From Sphingobacterium sp. (GTDB lineage Bacteria > Bacteroidota > Bacteroidia > Sphingobacteriales > Sphingobacteriaceae), in NCBI GenBank assembly GCA_031277685.1, contig JAITLV010000277.1, positions 51,980-115,979 of the forward strand: a stretch of 64,000 nt of DNA, read 5' to 3'. Positions 42,752-53,105 of the stretch are shown in pieces. Positions within the stretch are counted from its first letter, which is position 1. Each line of letters opens with the position of its first letter. A model generated the notes under the pieces. It did not search any database and was not told the origin of the DNA. It saw only the letters and a program-made list of their open reading frames with translations. A program made the position numbers and the translations under genes.

Positions 42752-43885
42752 TTAATTACTTATAGTCACGAAGTCATTTAATAACGTCACACTACCAGGG
42801 ACGATAAAAACTTCATCATAACCTTCACCCCACTGTTCTTCGCCAACAGAAAGTATACCAACGATGCGTTCTCCTGGCAAAAAGATGTAATCTGTCAAAT
42901 CTTTAAAAAAACCTAGCCGGCCATATCTTCCGCTGTTTGGCAGGGCAGGAAAAATGTCTTCTGAGGTGAATTTTTTATATGTATAAGGCACCACTTTTGT
43001 TCCCTTCTTGACAACATCGTATGTATAAATTTTCCCTTCGGGCAGCGGGGGCAATTCAACGGTCACAAATGATTGTGATAAGGGTATGCTAACTCTTAGT
43101 TCCGGGCTTAAATGCGTTACTTCCTCTGTCGTTTGGTCCCGCATATAAAAAAGTAGATCTACCTCTCCACCTAAAAATGTACTTTGTCCAAACTCCACTT
43201 TAGGATTGAATTTAAAGGTTAATGACATTCCTTTTTGATTTTTTAATGTAGGCAATGTCATGTTCTCAACGGCTTCGTTCCCATTCAATAAGAACTTCAA
43301 GGTCTGATTGGAGTCTGCCTCGGCTATGGATTTAGTCAATATGCTCCCGCTTTCCCCTTTGATCTTAACAGCAAGTTCACGTTTTTGCTCTTTATCAATT
43401 GGTATCGTTATCTTACTGGTCAGCTGTCCTCCTGAAAAAGTTTGTGCGACCATTTTGCCATCTACAAAAAATTCCAGGTCCTTTCCCATGGGGTGTACGA
43501 TCAAATTGTAAAAAATACTTTTATCATATATTTTGCCATTATCATACAATATTCCGATTTGATGGTTGAATATAGCGGGATCAATTTCGTAGCTTCTCAA
43601 TACTGAATTCCCCCCCTTCTCCCGAATCTGAACATGTTGATCTCCGTCTGCAATATTTAGTATAATTGGTTTGGGAAATGTGTGTGAAGCTCCCTTGGTG
43701 CTATCTAAAACAACATTATTATAAACAAATTCCAATGGTACTGAGGTTGTTCCCGTAAAGGTAACTTCAACAACCTTTGGACGAGCTGAATCATAAAGTT
43801 CTCCCTTCTGACAAGCCTGTAAGAAAATGAACAAAAAGCTTAAAAGGCTTACTAGTCCAGCTAACACTTTTTCATTGTTTTTCAT
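42752..43885 (-). CDS. Unknown lipoprotein, distal gene of TonB-receptor operon
   Basis: A 377-aa lipoprotein with a lipobox LQAC at residue 25 or so. The rest is beta-rich with no domain I recognise. It shows VEVTFTGTTSVPLEFVYNNV and HPMGKDLEFFVDGKMVAQTF, suggesting beta-sandwich modules. It lies downstream of the beta-helix lipoprotein gene in the ECF sigma-FecR-TonB receptor locus, so it is probably a surface-exposed accessory protein of that receptor. The terminator at 42711-42749 closes the locus. Confidence 0.7.
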   Translation of the reverse strand: MKNNEKVLAGLVSLLSFLFIFLQACQKGELYDSARPKVVEVTFTGTTSVPLEFVYNNVVLDSTKGASHTFPKPIILNIADGDQHVQIREKGGNSVLRSYEIDPAIFNHQIGILYDNGKIYDKSIFYNLIVHPMGKDLEFFVDGKMVAQTFSGGQLTSKITIPIDKEQKRELAVKIKGESGSILTKSIAEADSNQTLKFLLNGNEAVENMTLPTLKNQKGMSLTFKFNPKVEFGQSTFLGGEVDLLFYMRDQTTEEVTHLSPELRVSIPLSQSFVTVELPPLPEGKIYTYDVVKKGTKVVPYTYKKFTSEDIFPALPNSGRYGRLGFFKDLTDYIFLPGERIVGILSVGEEQWGEGYDEVFIVPGSVTLLNDFVTISN

Positions 43886-44041
43886 CGTATGAATTTACTT
43901 TTAGCGTATATTTTTGGCTTTCATTCCTATTTTAATTTTTTATATCGTATCGATCTATTGGCCATCTACTGCTATAGGTTTGTATAAATCAGGGGCGACT
44001 AAATCATCGCCCCCGATATATAAGCCAAAATCTACAAAAGC

Positions 44042-45343
44042 TTAATAATTAAATTTTGCCCAAGTATATGTCAAACCAGGATTAAATCCAGCTTTGTTAT
44101 AGAATGGTTGTGGGATACCAAATGCTGGAGCTGGTGCACCGACTGGAGCGATGGTATTGCTTCCAAGGTCATTATAACCCGCAGTTGCAGCCAACGTAAA
44201 CCCATGGATTGAGGTACCTTGTACACTAGTAGATGCGGCTGTTGCATCGCTATTGATCTGTAAACCTGTCTTATAACCAGTAATTTTTGAATTTACCAAT
44301 GCTAATTCTGCACCACGACGCACGAACACACCAGATTTGAAACCAGGAGCTGTGATTCCAGTCTCATCCTCCGTACCAATAATACGAACATTGTTAAATG
44401 TAGGCTTTGTTTTTGGTGTCAACGTAAATCCTGTTGGATGATTATCGATTTCAGATCCATTTGAATCACTATTTGCCGGATTTGAACTCGATGCACTGTG
44501 TGAAGACGTCTTATTTGCTATGGCAATTGAATTCGAAATTGTTCCCTGATAACCTAGATCAAAGTCAAACTGATCATCATCATTAGAGAAAGCAACAAGG
44601 TCAGATGCATTCACTCGACCACCAAAGAATTCAAAACCATCATCTAATCCCCAAGATACTTGGACATTATTCAACACAGTACCTGAACCGACACCACCTA
44701 AAGTCAAGCCATTAACTTCATTGTCAGCAGACAATTTATAGCCACCGAATTCAATACGAACATATCTGAAAACACCGCTACTTTCTGCATTATTTGCATC
44801 TGAATTGCTTCCATAATAATTTGCAGGAATATCTTGCAATCCCTCGATCAATTTACTACCACCATTCAAAGGCTCATTAGTACGTGCATTTCCTAAGATA
44901 ATCACACCACCAAAATCACCAGCTTTTCCAACAGTAGCATTGTTTCCATCTAATAAGTTACGGCTTGTAAAAACAATTGGGTTGGTAGGTGTTCCTGAAG
45001 CGTTGATCTTCGCTCCTTTTGCGATAACCAAGACACCATTTGCTGTACCACCGACGGTATTGACCGTTGATTTGATATAAGTACCTGCTTGAATCGTTAA
45101 TGTTGCTCCACTTTTTACCGTAACAACACCAGAAATTTCATATACATTACCTGAAGTCCATGTTGTATTAGTGGTGATATCTCCAGAAACAGTTACTACA
45201 GGCAATGATGATTGACTATAATCTGCCGCCGCTGTACTACGATTTTCAAAAGCATCATTTTGTAAGGCATTGTCTTTATTACATGCAGTTAGTGCTGTTG
45301 ATGCGATTGCTAGGATAGCCAAAGTTTTATTTAGAGTTTTCAT
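44042..45343 (-). CDS. Surface lipoprotein with predicted beta-helix, TonB-receptor partner
   Basis: A 433-aa lipoprotein (lipobox LTAC near residue 21). Repeating short strands such as VTVKSGATLTIQAG, VLVIAKGAKINASG, FRYVRIEFGG and GTISNSIAIANKT suggest a right-handed parallel beta-helix. The segment LDDGFEFFGGRVNASDLVAF recurs in proteins encoded next to STN-type TonB receptors of Bacteroidota. No catalytic motif is visible. It sits 220 bp downstream of the receptor gene and probably helps capture the same ligand. Confidence 0.7.
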   Translation of the reverse strand: MKTLNKTLAILAIASTALTACNKDNALQNDAFENRSTAAADYSQSSLPVVTVSGDITTNTTWTSGNVYEISGVVTVKSGATLTIQAGTYIKSTVNTVGGTANGVLVIAKGAKINASGTPTNPIVFTSRNLLDGNNATVGKAGDFGGVIILGNARTNEPLNGGSKLIEGLQDIPANYYGSNSDANNAESSGVFRYVRIEFGGYKLSADNEVNGLTLGGVGSGTVLNNVQVSWGLDDGFEFFGGRVNASDLVAFSNDDDQFDFDLGYQGTISNSIAIANKTSSHSASSSNPANSDSNGSEIDNHPTGFTLTPKTKPTFNNVRIIGTEDETGITAPGFKSGVFVRRGAELALVNSKITGYKTGLQINSDATAASTSVQGTSIHGFTLAATAGYNDLGSNTIAPVGAPAPAFGIPQPFYNKAGFNPGLTYTWAKFNY

Positions 45344-45563
45344 AATTTTTAAATTTGATATTGTGTTAAAAGATTATTAATTTGTTGCCAAATACTTAGC
45401 AGGTCAGCTTGTTCATCGCCCTAGGCGATTTGCAAAATCGTTTGGTTTTCTTTTTAGGAAGCACATGACTTGTATATGCATTCAAGCGAGAGGTCCGTTT
45501 CAGCAAAGCCTTTCGCTTTTTTATTATAGTCTTCCACTTTATCCTCCTTTCTATTGATGTTTT

Positions 45564-48500
45564 TTAAAATTTATATGTTAATGATGTTCCGAAGCTTCTT
45601 CCAAAACGTTGCTTAAACATAATCGTATCACCTGCATCGTAGTCAATGGCGCTGTGTCCAGGTTTCAACAATGCTCCATCTGCTGTGGCGCCACCATCTG
45701 ATTCGTAACTTTTCAAATTGTTATATAAGATTGAAGCCGCATTTAAGAGATTACCCGCATTAATCTTTACTTCTAACCTATTGTTTAGAAATTTACCGCT
45801 TACCTGTGCATCCAATATTTCACGGGGTCTTTCATACTCGGTCTCTTGTGTGGATTTCCCTACAAAGGAGGTCTTTCGACCCGAACGATTGTAGGCAATG
45901 TTCATCCCAAAACGTGTTCCATCATATTGTAATCCAGCATTGATCAGATAGGGTGTCTGTCCATAGAGGGGGCGTTTTTGTTTTGTCTCTACATACACGA
46001 TTTCATTTGTTTCCGGATTGTCAATCGGGGTCAAATCGGCCACATCTGCTTTTTGAACTGTCAGGTTTCCATACACAATGATATCTTCCAATATGGCATC
46101 GTCGTGGATGAAATTCAACTTTTTTCTTGCTTCAAATTCCAACCCATAAATTTTTGCCCAGGCGGAGTTCTTCAAGGTGTATTGCCAGCTATAGGATGCC
46201 GTAGATTGGGCCGAAACCTCTGCTGGTCTATCAAAATATTTATAATATCCGCCAATAGAAATAATCTCACCAAGCCCTGGAAACCACTCCCCTTTCAGAT
46301 CCCAACTTTTTATTCCCGTACTAGTGATGCCTATACTGCCAAACATTCCGTCATAATAGGCGTCATAGCGAAGAAACTGGCTGTTCTCCATCATCTCTGG
46401 CCGCACAACAGTATTTGAGAATGCTGTCCGTATATTGATTTGGTTGGTGGGGCTATAAGTCAGATTGGCTGAAGGAAGCCAACGTAGTGCACGTTCTTTT
46501 TTCAATTCGAAAACAGCAGTCGTTTCTTTTGGTTTTGGATTATGGATCTCCGTATACTTGTATCCATCGGCTCTCACACCCCATACCAGTCGCCACTGTG
46601 TACCTAATTTGTGATCCAGCATCAAGTAGCCGGCATGACTTTGACTCTTACCTTCATAAAAGTCAAAATTCCAGCTATCTAAAAAATACATAAATCCATT
46701 TTTCCCAATATTCTCAGGTTTAAAGCGATCTGTAATATTGCTAAATTTAAGTGCTTGATCAAAGGTGGTATTGTCTACCCCCATTGTGGCAATTTCAAAA
46801 TTAAATTTCGCATGCCGATCTAATCCGAAATAGCCTAATTTCGCTGTGCTTAATACTTCCCCGAGTTTAAAAGGATAACTTCCAGATGCTCCCCAGGAAT
46901 AATGTGTTTCATTGTTAGCGTAGTTGTGCCTAGAAGCGGGATCAATACGCCCCTCAGTAATTTGTGTATAGCCGTAGATAAACGTCCTGTCATTAACAAC
47001 ATCTTCGGTAAGACCTTGTGTTAAGATCCCCATGTCCTTATCCTTTCGATCTATTCCAGATCGTGCCACTTCCCAATCTATTTTAAAATCCTGGATCTGA
47101 TGCTGTCCTGTAATTTTGTTTTGCAAGAGTGTCGTGAAAGTGGGTATATTAACCTCTCTTATCCGATCAGGTTTCCCTTCCACATTGCCATCCGCATCAA
47201 TACCTTCTATTCGCGCAAAATTATTATCAAATACATGAGTCCATGTATTACGAGATGAAAAGCGATGTTTTCCCAACTGTAAACCTATATTAAGGACAGT
47301 TCCCCACGTTGAATTGAAGTTGTAAGACTTTCCATGATTGACACCATCAATTTCATCATACCAAGAACCGCGTTTGATTTCTTCAATATTATTAATATTT
47401 TGCGTGTTACGATAGGTTACAGCGCCCGTAAACCCAAATTTACTTAACTCTCCTCCTTTTAAATTATAAAGTCTACCAAGGGTAAATTGATAATTTTGAG
47501 AAGGTTGTGCCCTATATCGATATAGCGTAAAATTGTCTGTTGTAAAGCGTTTACTCTGCGCTACAATATCTTCTATAGGCGTCTCTGCATTAGCGATATG
47601 TAAACCTGTTGGGAAACTCCTTCTACCATCATCAAATCCCAGATAATCATGTTTACCACGTTTTGGGCTCAAAAAGTCCTTTCCAATAGATTGATCATTG
47701 ACGGAAGCCCCAACCCCAAATGTTGTAAAATTATCCGATGGAATATCCTTGGTATTAATCTGTATTAAGCCTCCACCAAAACTGCTGTTCATATCCGGCG
47801 TAATAGATTTGGCAACAACCACATTATCTACAATACTATTGGGAACCATATCAAAGGAAAAATTACGCGTCCTGGCTTCAGTACTTGGGAGTACTGTTCC
47901 ATCTAACGTAGCGGAATTATATCGTTCACCAATCCCCCTCACAATCACAAACCTATCATTAATCGTCGAAACACCCGAAATACGCTTCAGACTCTCCCCG
48001 ACATTACGATCCGGTGTCAGCGCCATCTGTTCTGCCGAAATACCATTGCTGATCTCCGACGCATTCTTTTGTCGCGCCAATAGTCCTGAGGTGCTGGCTT
48101 TTTTATAGGAAGATGTCACAATTACCTGGCTTAGCGTATTTGCGCTTGCTTTCATGGCAATATTTAAGTTGGTGCTCTTCCCATCAACGATTTTTATATC
48201 TGTCACCCGCTGACTTTCGTAAGAAATATAGGTGATATCAATGATATATGTCCCTGCTTTTAATTCAATATTAAAATTACCCTTGTTATCGGTCATGACG
48301 GACTTACCCAATCCCTGTACAATGACAGTCGCACCAACAAGTGGATCCCCACTCCCATCAACAATCGCCCCTATCACTCGTCCAGGAGCTTGTGGTAGGG
48401 GTAATTTAAAAAGGACAACCGTATTGCTGCCTGCTGTTTTAAAACCGACATTGCTACTGGCCAAAAGCTGCTTTAATGCGGTTTCGGCCGCATAATTTTG

Positions 48501-48770
48501 CACGTGTAGGCTCACTTTCGTCTGTGGCGGAAAAATACTACCATCGTAATTGATTTGCAGGCCAGAAGCCGTCTGCAAATCTCGCAACGCATGAGTAATG
48601 GATACTGAGTTAAGCGTTAGGCTCACTTTTTTCTGAAGTCCCTGTGCATAGGCGCCATTGACAGCTGCCGGAATACAGAACTGTAATATACCCAAGACTA
48701 TCAATAAGATGACCTGTTTCCAAGATTTTGAAAATTTTCTTTTATTTTGAGAATATATGCTTATATTCAT
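45564..48770 (-). CDS. STN-domain TonB-dependent receptor (transducer type)
   Basis: A 1068-aa outer-membrane receptor. A signal peptide is followed by an STN domain (about 45-115), a carboxypeptidase-regulatory beta-sandwich (VIGAIVDGSGDPLVGATVIV), a plug (IRGIGERYNSATLDGTVLP, IQINTKDIPSDNF) and a 22-strand-type barrel ending in FGTSLTYKF. STN receptors signal to a FecR/ECF sigma pair; these are encoded just upstream. I start it at ATG 48770; the frame upstream opens with TTG. Substrate unknown. The plug resembles the group without a SusD partner, and none is present. Confidence 0.92.
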   Translation of the reverse strand: MNISIYSQNKRKFSKSWKQVILLIVLGILQFCIPAAVNGAYAQGLQKKVSLTLNSVSITHALRDLQTASGLQINYDGSIFPPQTKVSLHVQNYAAETALKQLLASSNVGFKTAGSNTVVLFKLPLPQAPGRVIGAIVDGSGDPLVGATVIVQGLGKSVMTDNKGNFNIELKAGTYIIDITYISYESQRVTDIKIVDGKSTNLNIAMKASANTLSQVIVTSSYKKASTSGLLARQKNASEISNGISAEQMALTPDRNVGESLKRISGVSTINDRFVIVRGIGERYNSATLDGTVLPSTEARTRNFSFDMVPNSIVDNVVVAKSITPDMNSSFGGGLIQINTKDIPSDNFTTFGVGASVNDQSIGKDFLSPKRGKHDYLGFDDGRRSFPTGLHIANAETPIEDIVAQSKRFTTDNFTLYRYRAQPSQNYQFTLGRLYNLKGGELSKFGFTGAVTYRNTQNINNIEEIKRGSWYDEIDGVNHGKSYNFNSTWGTVLNIGLQLGKHRFSSRNTWTHVFDNNFARIEGIDADGNVEGKPDRIREVNIPTFTTLLQNKITGQHQIQDFKIDWEVARSGIDRKDKDMGILTQGLTEDVVNDRTFIYGYTQITEGRIDPASRHNYANNETHYSWGASGSYPFKLGEVLSTAKLGYFGLDRHAKFNFEIATMGVDNTTFDQALKFSNITDRFKPENIGKNGFMYFLDSWNFDFYEGKSQSHAGYLMLDHKLGTQWRLVWGVRADGYKYTEIHNPKPKETTAVFELKKERALRWLPSANLTYSPTNQINIRTAFSNTVVRPEMMENSQFLRYDAYYDGMFGSIGITSTGIKSWDLKGEWFPGLGEIISIGGYYKYFDRPAEVSAQSTASYSWQYTLKNSAWAKIYGLEFEARKKLNFIHDDAILEDIIVYGNLTVQKADVADLTPIDNPETNEIVYVETKQKRPLYGQTPYLINAGLQYDGTRFGMNIAYNRSGRKTSFVGKSTQETEYERPREILDAQVSGKFLNNRLEVKINAGNLLNAASILYNNLKSYESDGGATADGALLKPGHSAIDYDAGDTIMFKQRFGRSFGTSLTYKF

Positions 48771-48819
48771 GGAATTCAACGATTTTTTAGTTATTCAATT
48801 GATTAGAAATTTGTTTCTC

Positions 48820-48847
48820 GAACCGTTCTGTTGGACCAGAGCGGTTC
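48820..48847 (+). other. Hairpin in the receptor leader, terminator-like on the plus strand
   Basis: GAACCG (48820-48825) pairs with CGGTTC (48842-48847), with an inner TCTG/CAGA stem. On the plus strand it is followed by TATTTTTTTTG, as in an intrinsic terminator, although no plus-strand gene precedes it. On the minus strand it lies in the receptor mRNA leader. It could be either a leader structure or the end of an antisense small RNA. Confidence 0.45.
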
Positions 48848-48911
48848 TATTTTTTTTGTTTCTCGTTCTTTATTGTAGCGTTATCCGCTCACGTATATCT
48901 TTGCTATTATA

Positions 48912-49955
48912 TCATGGGCATCCCTTCCTCCATAAGGTGATTGAATTTGCTGCATTGATACGATAGTTAAGTTTATCACCACTCATAATGACCAATTGCT
49001 CCATAATCTCCCGGATAGGCTGATTGTCAAAACTGGCGTTGATACGATAATTATCAAACTTACAAGAGCTTTTGATATCAAAATGAATGTTATAATACCG
49101 ACTTAGTTTCCTTGTTATTTCTTCCAGATTAGCTTGCCGGAAATTCAAACGGTTGTCTACCCAGCTATTAAATGATGCGGGATCCTGACCTTTTTCTACA
49201 ACGAACCCCATTGTCTGCTGCTCATAGGTCAATCGCATCCCAGCAGTTAGATCTGCCAGTTGTTTTGACAGCCCTGTGCCATTGCTGCTCACACGCACCT
49301 TTCCCGTACGGACCGAAATAATCTGGTTTTTATCGTTTGGATAAGCGTAAATATTAAAGGAAGTCCCCAACACCTGTGTACTGATCTCTCCAGTATGTAC
49401 AATAAATGGGCTATTGGTATCTCGTTTAACTTCAAAAAAGGCCTCTCCTGTCAATATAACCTCCCGTTTTTTCCCCTTCTCGAATTGATCTGGCCAACGT
49501 AAGGTACTTCCCCCTGCGAGATAAATAATACTACTGTCACTCAATCTAATTTTTACTTTTTGACCATCAGTAGTTGTTTTACTGGACCACACAATACGCT
49601 CAGTTTGCATAGCTTTTTCAGGCTTCTGGAAATAAAACCAGCTCGAAACAACTGAAAAGACTAATACTACCGCCGCCGCGTAATACCAATACTGTACTAT
49701 CCTGACAGGCCTTCTTTTCTTACCTTTTGGAATTTCTTGCAAGATCTCAGCAAACGCGGCCTCCGTCTCGGCGGTCTCCTCCCGATAGGTAGGTTCGCCT
49801 TCCCACAGATCAGCCATCATTTCTGCAAAGAGCTCCATATGCTCTTCTTCCTGGTCTGTTTCCAAATAGTGCAACAGGATCTTTTTCTCCACTGGGCTAG
49901 CCTGCCCTCGTCGGAAACGTTCCATGATGCCTTTGATGTATCCTTTGTCTTGCAC
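48912..49955 (-). CDS. FecR-family anti-sigma factor
   Basis: A 347-aa inner-membrane anti-sigma factor starting at GTG 49955. The cytoplasmic N-terminus (ERFRRGQASPVEKKILLHYL) and one transmembrane helix (YYAAAVVLVFSVVSSWFYF) are followed by the FecR domain (about 130-240, with GEAFFEVKRDTNSPFIVHTG and VLGTSFNIYAYPND) and a DUF4974 domain (about 270-345). It holds the sigma factor at 50055-50651 until the STN receptor at 45564-48770 signals. Confidence 0.93.
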   Translation of the reverse strand: MQDKGYIKGIMERFRRGQASPVEKKILLHYLETDQEEEHMELFAEMMADLWEGEPTYREETAETEAAFAEILQEIPKGKKRRPVRIVQYWYYAAAVVLVFSVVSSWFYFQKPEKAMQTERIVWSSKTTTDGQKVKIRLSDSSIIYLAGGSTLRWPDQFEKGKKREVILTGEAFFEVKRDTNSPFIVHTGEISTQVLGTSFNIYAYPNDKNQIISVRTGKVRVSSNGTGLSKQLADLTAGMRLTYEQQTMGFVVEKGQDPASFNSWVDNRLNFRQANLEEITRKLSRYYNIHFDIKSSCKFDNYRINASFDNQPIREIMEQLVIMSGDKLNYRINAANSITLWRKGCP

Positions 49956-50054
49956 TTCTTTTTGCTTATTTATCTATAGAAAGACTGGCAAGGAAGGAAC
50001 GGCTACTCGAAAAGAAAAAAAATATAAATAACTTTTGGCAGGAAAAATTGAGGC

Positions 50055-50651
50055 TTAGATAAGGGCCAAAACCAAACATAAGATACAGCCAAATGCTTCT
50101 GGGTAGCTATTGTTATAATAGGCTCTAATCTGGCGCATGGATTTTTTGATATGGTTACTTACCGTATTGGTCGAAATCTGCAATTGATCAGCGATTTCCT
50201 GATGGCTGAGTCCTTCTTCCCGACTCAGTCGATACACCTTCTGCGCCTGTTGTGGCAAGGTCTCTATCGAGCGTGTCAATATAGCATGACATTCTTGATA
50301 ATCGATATATTGCGCTGTCGAATCGTGGTGAATCTCGGCTCGCTTTTGCGTTTCAAGAAAATTATCATGCCGTAACTTTCTTTTCCATGCATCAAGCATA
50401 CTGTACCGAACCATCACAAATAATAGACTCTCTATACTTTTGCTAGGTTCAATTTTTTCACGATTTTCCCAGAGCTTCACAAACACTTCTTGCGTCAATT
50501 CCTTCGCTTCTTCCTGAGAACGTAAAAACTTGTAAGAAAAGCCAATGACCTTACTACGCATGCGTACATACAGTTCTTGAAATGCAGCTGTATTGCCCAG
50601 ACGCAATTTTTCCAATAACTGCTCATTTGTTTCTGTTGCTTTCCTTTTCAT
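50055..50651 (-). CDS. ECF sigma factor (FecI-like), TonB-receptor locus 1
   Basis: A 198-aa sigma factor. Region 2 contains GFSYKFLRSQEEAKELTQEVFVKLW and region 4 LPQQAQKVYRLSREEGLSHQEIADQLQIS, then TVSNHIKKSMRQIR. It precedes a FecR gene and a TonB receptor on the same strand, the classical cell-surface-signalling order. A -7 box TAGCTTTG (50684-50677) lies upstream. It should direct transcription of the receptor gene on ligand binding. Confidence 0.93.
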   Translation of the reverse strand: MKRKATETNEQLLEKLRLGNTAAFQELYVRMRSKVIGFSYKFLRSQEEAKELTQEVFVKLWENREKIEPSKSIESLLFVMVRYSMLDAWKRKLRHDNFLETQKRAEIHHDSTAQYIDYQECHAILTRSIETLPQQAQKVYRLSREEGLSHQEIADQLQISTNTVSNHIKKSMRQIRAYYNNSYPEAFGCILCLVLALI

Positions 50652-50676
50652 AACAAGTATATTGTTGGTAATAACT

Positions 50677-50684
50677 CAAAGCTA
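50677..50684 (-). promoter_or_regulatory. -7 box TAGCTTTG for the sigma gene
   Basis: Exact match to TAnnTTTG on the minus strand, giving a leader of about 20 nt before the start at 50651. Confidence 0.4.
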
Positions 50685-50754
50685 AACAGCAACCATTAAC
50701 CCACAGTTAACACCAGTTTAAGTATATATTATATAGTTGTTAATACATAAGCTT

Positions 50755-52128
50755 TTAATTGTGTATTGCTAGGGTTTCTTGATTGTTTTGCTCCCGTTTG
50801 CTATCTGTCAGTATCCGCAATGAATTTTCTGCAGACTGTTTGCTTGCTCCCTGCTTGGCTAGACTCTTGCTTCCTCCAATAAGTGTAACAGCACGCTGAA
50901 TCAAGGGATCATCAAGAGAAGGCAGGATACTTAACGGCAAGACTTCAAATTCGTTAACGTTATATTGTGGCGCTATTCCAGCAGCATAATCCCCCACTCC
51001 TAGCGCATTAGACAGCTTGTAAATTATTGGATGCATTTCCCAGGAGATCGTTTTTGTAGGCCGCATATCCCTAATTACAAATGAAGCCTCATCTTTTCCT
51101 CTGGTCTTCTCTCCTATCGTGATGACATTCACATAAGGTTTGAGGTTATTGATCAATATCTCAGCAGCAGATGCCGTCGTTGCGCTTGTTAAAATATAAA
51201 CCTCTTTTAATTTCAGGCCGGTTTCCAAGATCTGGTCGTATTGCAATGTACCATCACTGGAAGCACTTTGGCCAATACTTTCTGTTTTTCGTCCACCATT
51301 CTTATTCCCCTTATAGGTAATAAAGGCTGTATCAAAGGATAAACCGCTGATCAAACCTGCAAGACCGGCGGCCTCAGCGACCTGGCCACCCGGGTTATAA
51401 CGGAGATCCACGATCAATGCATCTATATTTTCATTTCTAAAGACGTTAAAATCCGATATCGCCGACTGTGCTATACCGCGGCTAAAATCATTGATATAGA
51501 GATAGCCAATTGTCCTGGCATTCAAGCGAAAAATCTCGCGTAATATGGGCTGTTCCAATAACATGCCTTTGGTTAAATCCACAGTTTGAATATCCTTCAG
51601 GGAATTATTTTCAAAAGCTGCCAAAGTCAGTTGCCCCTTGTCACCTGTTAACAGTTCTTTTTGAAGAACAACAGCATTTGAGGCCGTCAATTGTTGGCCA
51701 TTGATCTTACTGATGTAATCTCCGCGCTTCAGTCCATTTCGGGAAGCCGGTGAATCAAGGTAGACATATTTAATCACCCCAAAAACAAGTTTGCCATCTG
51801 CGCTCACCAAAGTACTGTAATCAAAACCAAATTGATTTCGATTGGATTTTGAGAAGCTGTTGGGATCCGTTGGATTAACCATATAGGAAAACCGATCGTC
51901 AGCATGCAATAAAGACCTGAAAAACAGTTGTGGGTCTTGATCCATGTTGACCTTTTTGGGGAGAGATTCATTCCACAGATAATAGCGGCGGAGACTATCT
52001 ATTATCCAGGTATTAACATAAGCATTTGACCCCACAGGGTAGTTTGGGTCATCCTTCTTGCAGCCCGTTCCTTGCATAGCGAAAAGAAGAAGAATAGCAA
52101 AATTCACTATAAAATAGGTTCGTCTCAT
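50755..52128 (-). CDS. S41-family C-terminal processing protease, lipoprotein
   Basis: A 457-aa lipoprotein (lipobox MQGTGC). A PDZ domain lies in about 100-180 (FGVIKYVYLDSPASRNGLKRGDYISKINGQ), and the tail-specific protease core follows. The Ser nucleophile is in TTASAAEIL, the catalytic Lys in GEKTRGK. It probably degrades or trims periplasmic proteins. The frame upstream opens with TTG, so I use ATG 52128. It sits between two ECF sigma/FecR/TonB loci; a role in processing their anti-sigma factors or receptors is possible but unproven. Confidence 0.93.
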   Translation of the reverse strand: MRRTYFIVNFAILLLFAMQGTGCKKDDPNYPVGSNAYVNTWIIDSLRRYYLWNESLPKKVNMDQDPQLFFRSLLHADDRFSYMVNPTDPNSFSKSNRNQFGFDYSTLVSADGKLVFGVIKYVYLDSPASRNGLKRGDYISKINGQQLTASNAVVLQKELLTGDKGQLTLAAFENNSLKDIQTVDLTKGMLLEQPILREIFRLNARTIGYLYINDFSRGIAQSAISDFNVFRNENIDALIVDLRYNPGGQVAEAAGLAGLISGLSFDTAFITYKGNKNGGRKTESIGQSASSDGTLQYDQILETGLKLKEVYILTSATTASAAEILINNLKPYVNVITIGEKTRGKDEASFVIRDMRPTKTISWEMHPIIYKLSNALGVGDYAAGIAPQYNVNEFEVLPLSILPSLDDPLIQRAVTLIGGSKSLAKQGASKQSAENSLRILTDSKREQNNQETLAIHN

Positions 52129-52398
52129 TTTATCCAAATGTTCTTTTTATCCCTAAGGAACAACAACTTACAGATCAAACATCAACTTATCATTATGACT
52201 ATATTAATTTTATGTATTACCACAGCCTTGCGTGAAAGTAAGCCCAGTATTGTGCGGTTTCAGCGTAAACATGTCTGCCTACTGATAAGTTATCTTTCTC
52301 GGGATCAATTGGCTGAAGGATTCTATTTTGTTTTGTTATGATTTTATACGTACTTTGATTAGGTTTTGTGGGGCACCTATTGTAAACAGAATTAAACT

Positions 52399-52968
52399 AT
52401 GAATTTCTCCGCCTGTTCGGATCAGCAAATTTTTGAATTAGTTTCTCAAGGCGAAGAACGAGCGCTACAACACCTGATGCATCGATTTTGGCAGCCACTG
52501 TTCAAAACAGCATCCGTCACCATGCAAGATCCCCAGGTATGTCAGGAACTCGTCCAAAATGTTTTCATTAATATATGGCGAAACAGGGAGAAAATAAGTC
52601 TCAAATACTCCATCAAAACCTATCTATTTGGCTGCATCCGGTATGAGGTGTTCCGAAGTGTAAAAAAAACAATGAATCATGTGGAGTTTAAGAATTTAGA
52701 TGAACAGTATGTAGATTCATTCAATCCCTTGCTAAAAATGGAATATGCTGAACTATTGGATTATTTAGATCTGATGATTAACCAGCTTCCGGACAAATGT
52801 AAGGAAATCTTTTACCTCAGCAGAATGGAGCAGCTAAGCCATAAGGAAATTGCCGCTAAATTGAATATTTCAGTAAAAACAGTAGAAAACCAGATTTCTA
52901 TCGCACTGAAAAGATTAAAACAGGCTATGCAGCACATGCATATCTTTTTTCAAATTTTCTTTTTCTAA
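52399..52968 (+). CDS. ECF sigma factor (FecI-like), SusCD locus
   Basis: A 189-aa sigma factor. Region 2 has WQPLFKTASVTMQDPQVCQE then LVQNVFINIWRN, region 4 has LPDKCKEIFYLSRMEQLSHKEIAAKL and KTVENQISIALKRLK. It opens the plus-strand FecR-SusC-SusD locus. The 260-bp gap upstream to the S41 gene contains no exact -7 box and no other gene. It presumably activates the SusC gene when the STN domain signals. Confidence 0.93.
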   Translation: MNFSACSDQQIFELVSQGEERALQHLMHRFWQPLFKTASVTMQDPQVCQELVQNVFINIWRNREKISLKYSIKTYLFGCIRYEVFRSVKKTMNHVEFKNLDEQYVDSFNPLLKMEYAELLDYLDLMINQLPDKCKEIFYLSRMEQLSHKEIAAKLNISVKTVENQISIALKRLKQAMQHMHIFFQIFFF

Positions 52969-53105
52969 AATTACAGCGACAAAAGCGATGCTTTAAAAGC
53001 TCTACTTCACAAAAGCTGTTTTAATTTTTTTTAAAAAAAATGTAATTCCTTTTGGGGGTTAATCAAAAAAATGAACTCTATAAGAACGAATCAATTATAG
53101 ATTTC

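Noticed and set aside
52072..52341. 89-codon plus-strand open frame before the second sigma gene
   Set aside because: It overlaps the start of the S41 gene in antisense, is Lys/Leu-rich and has no recognisable motif.
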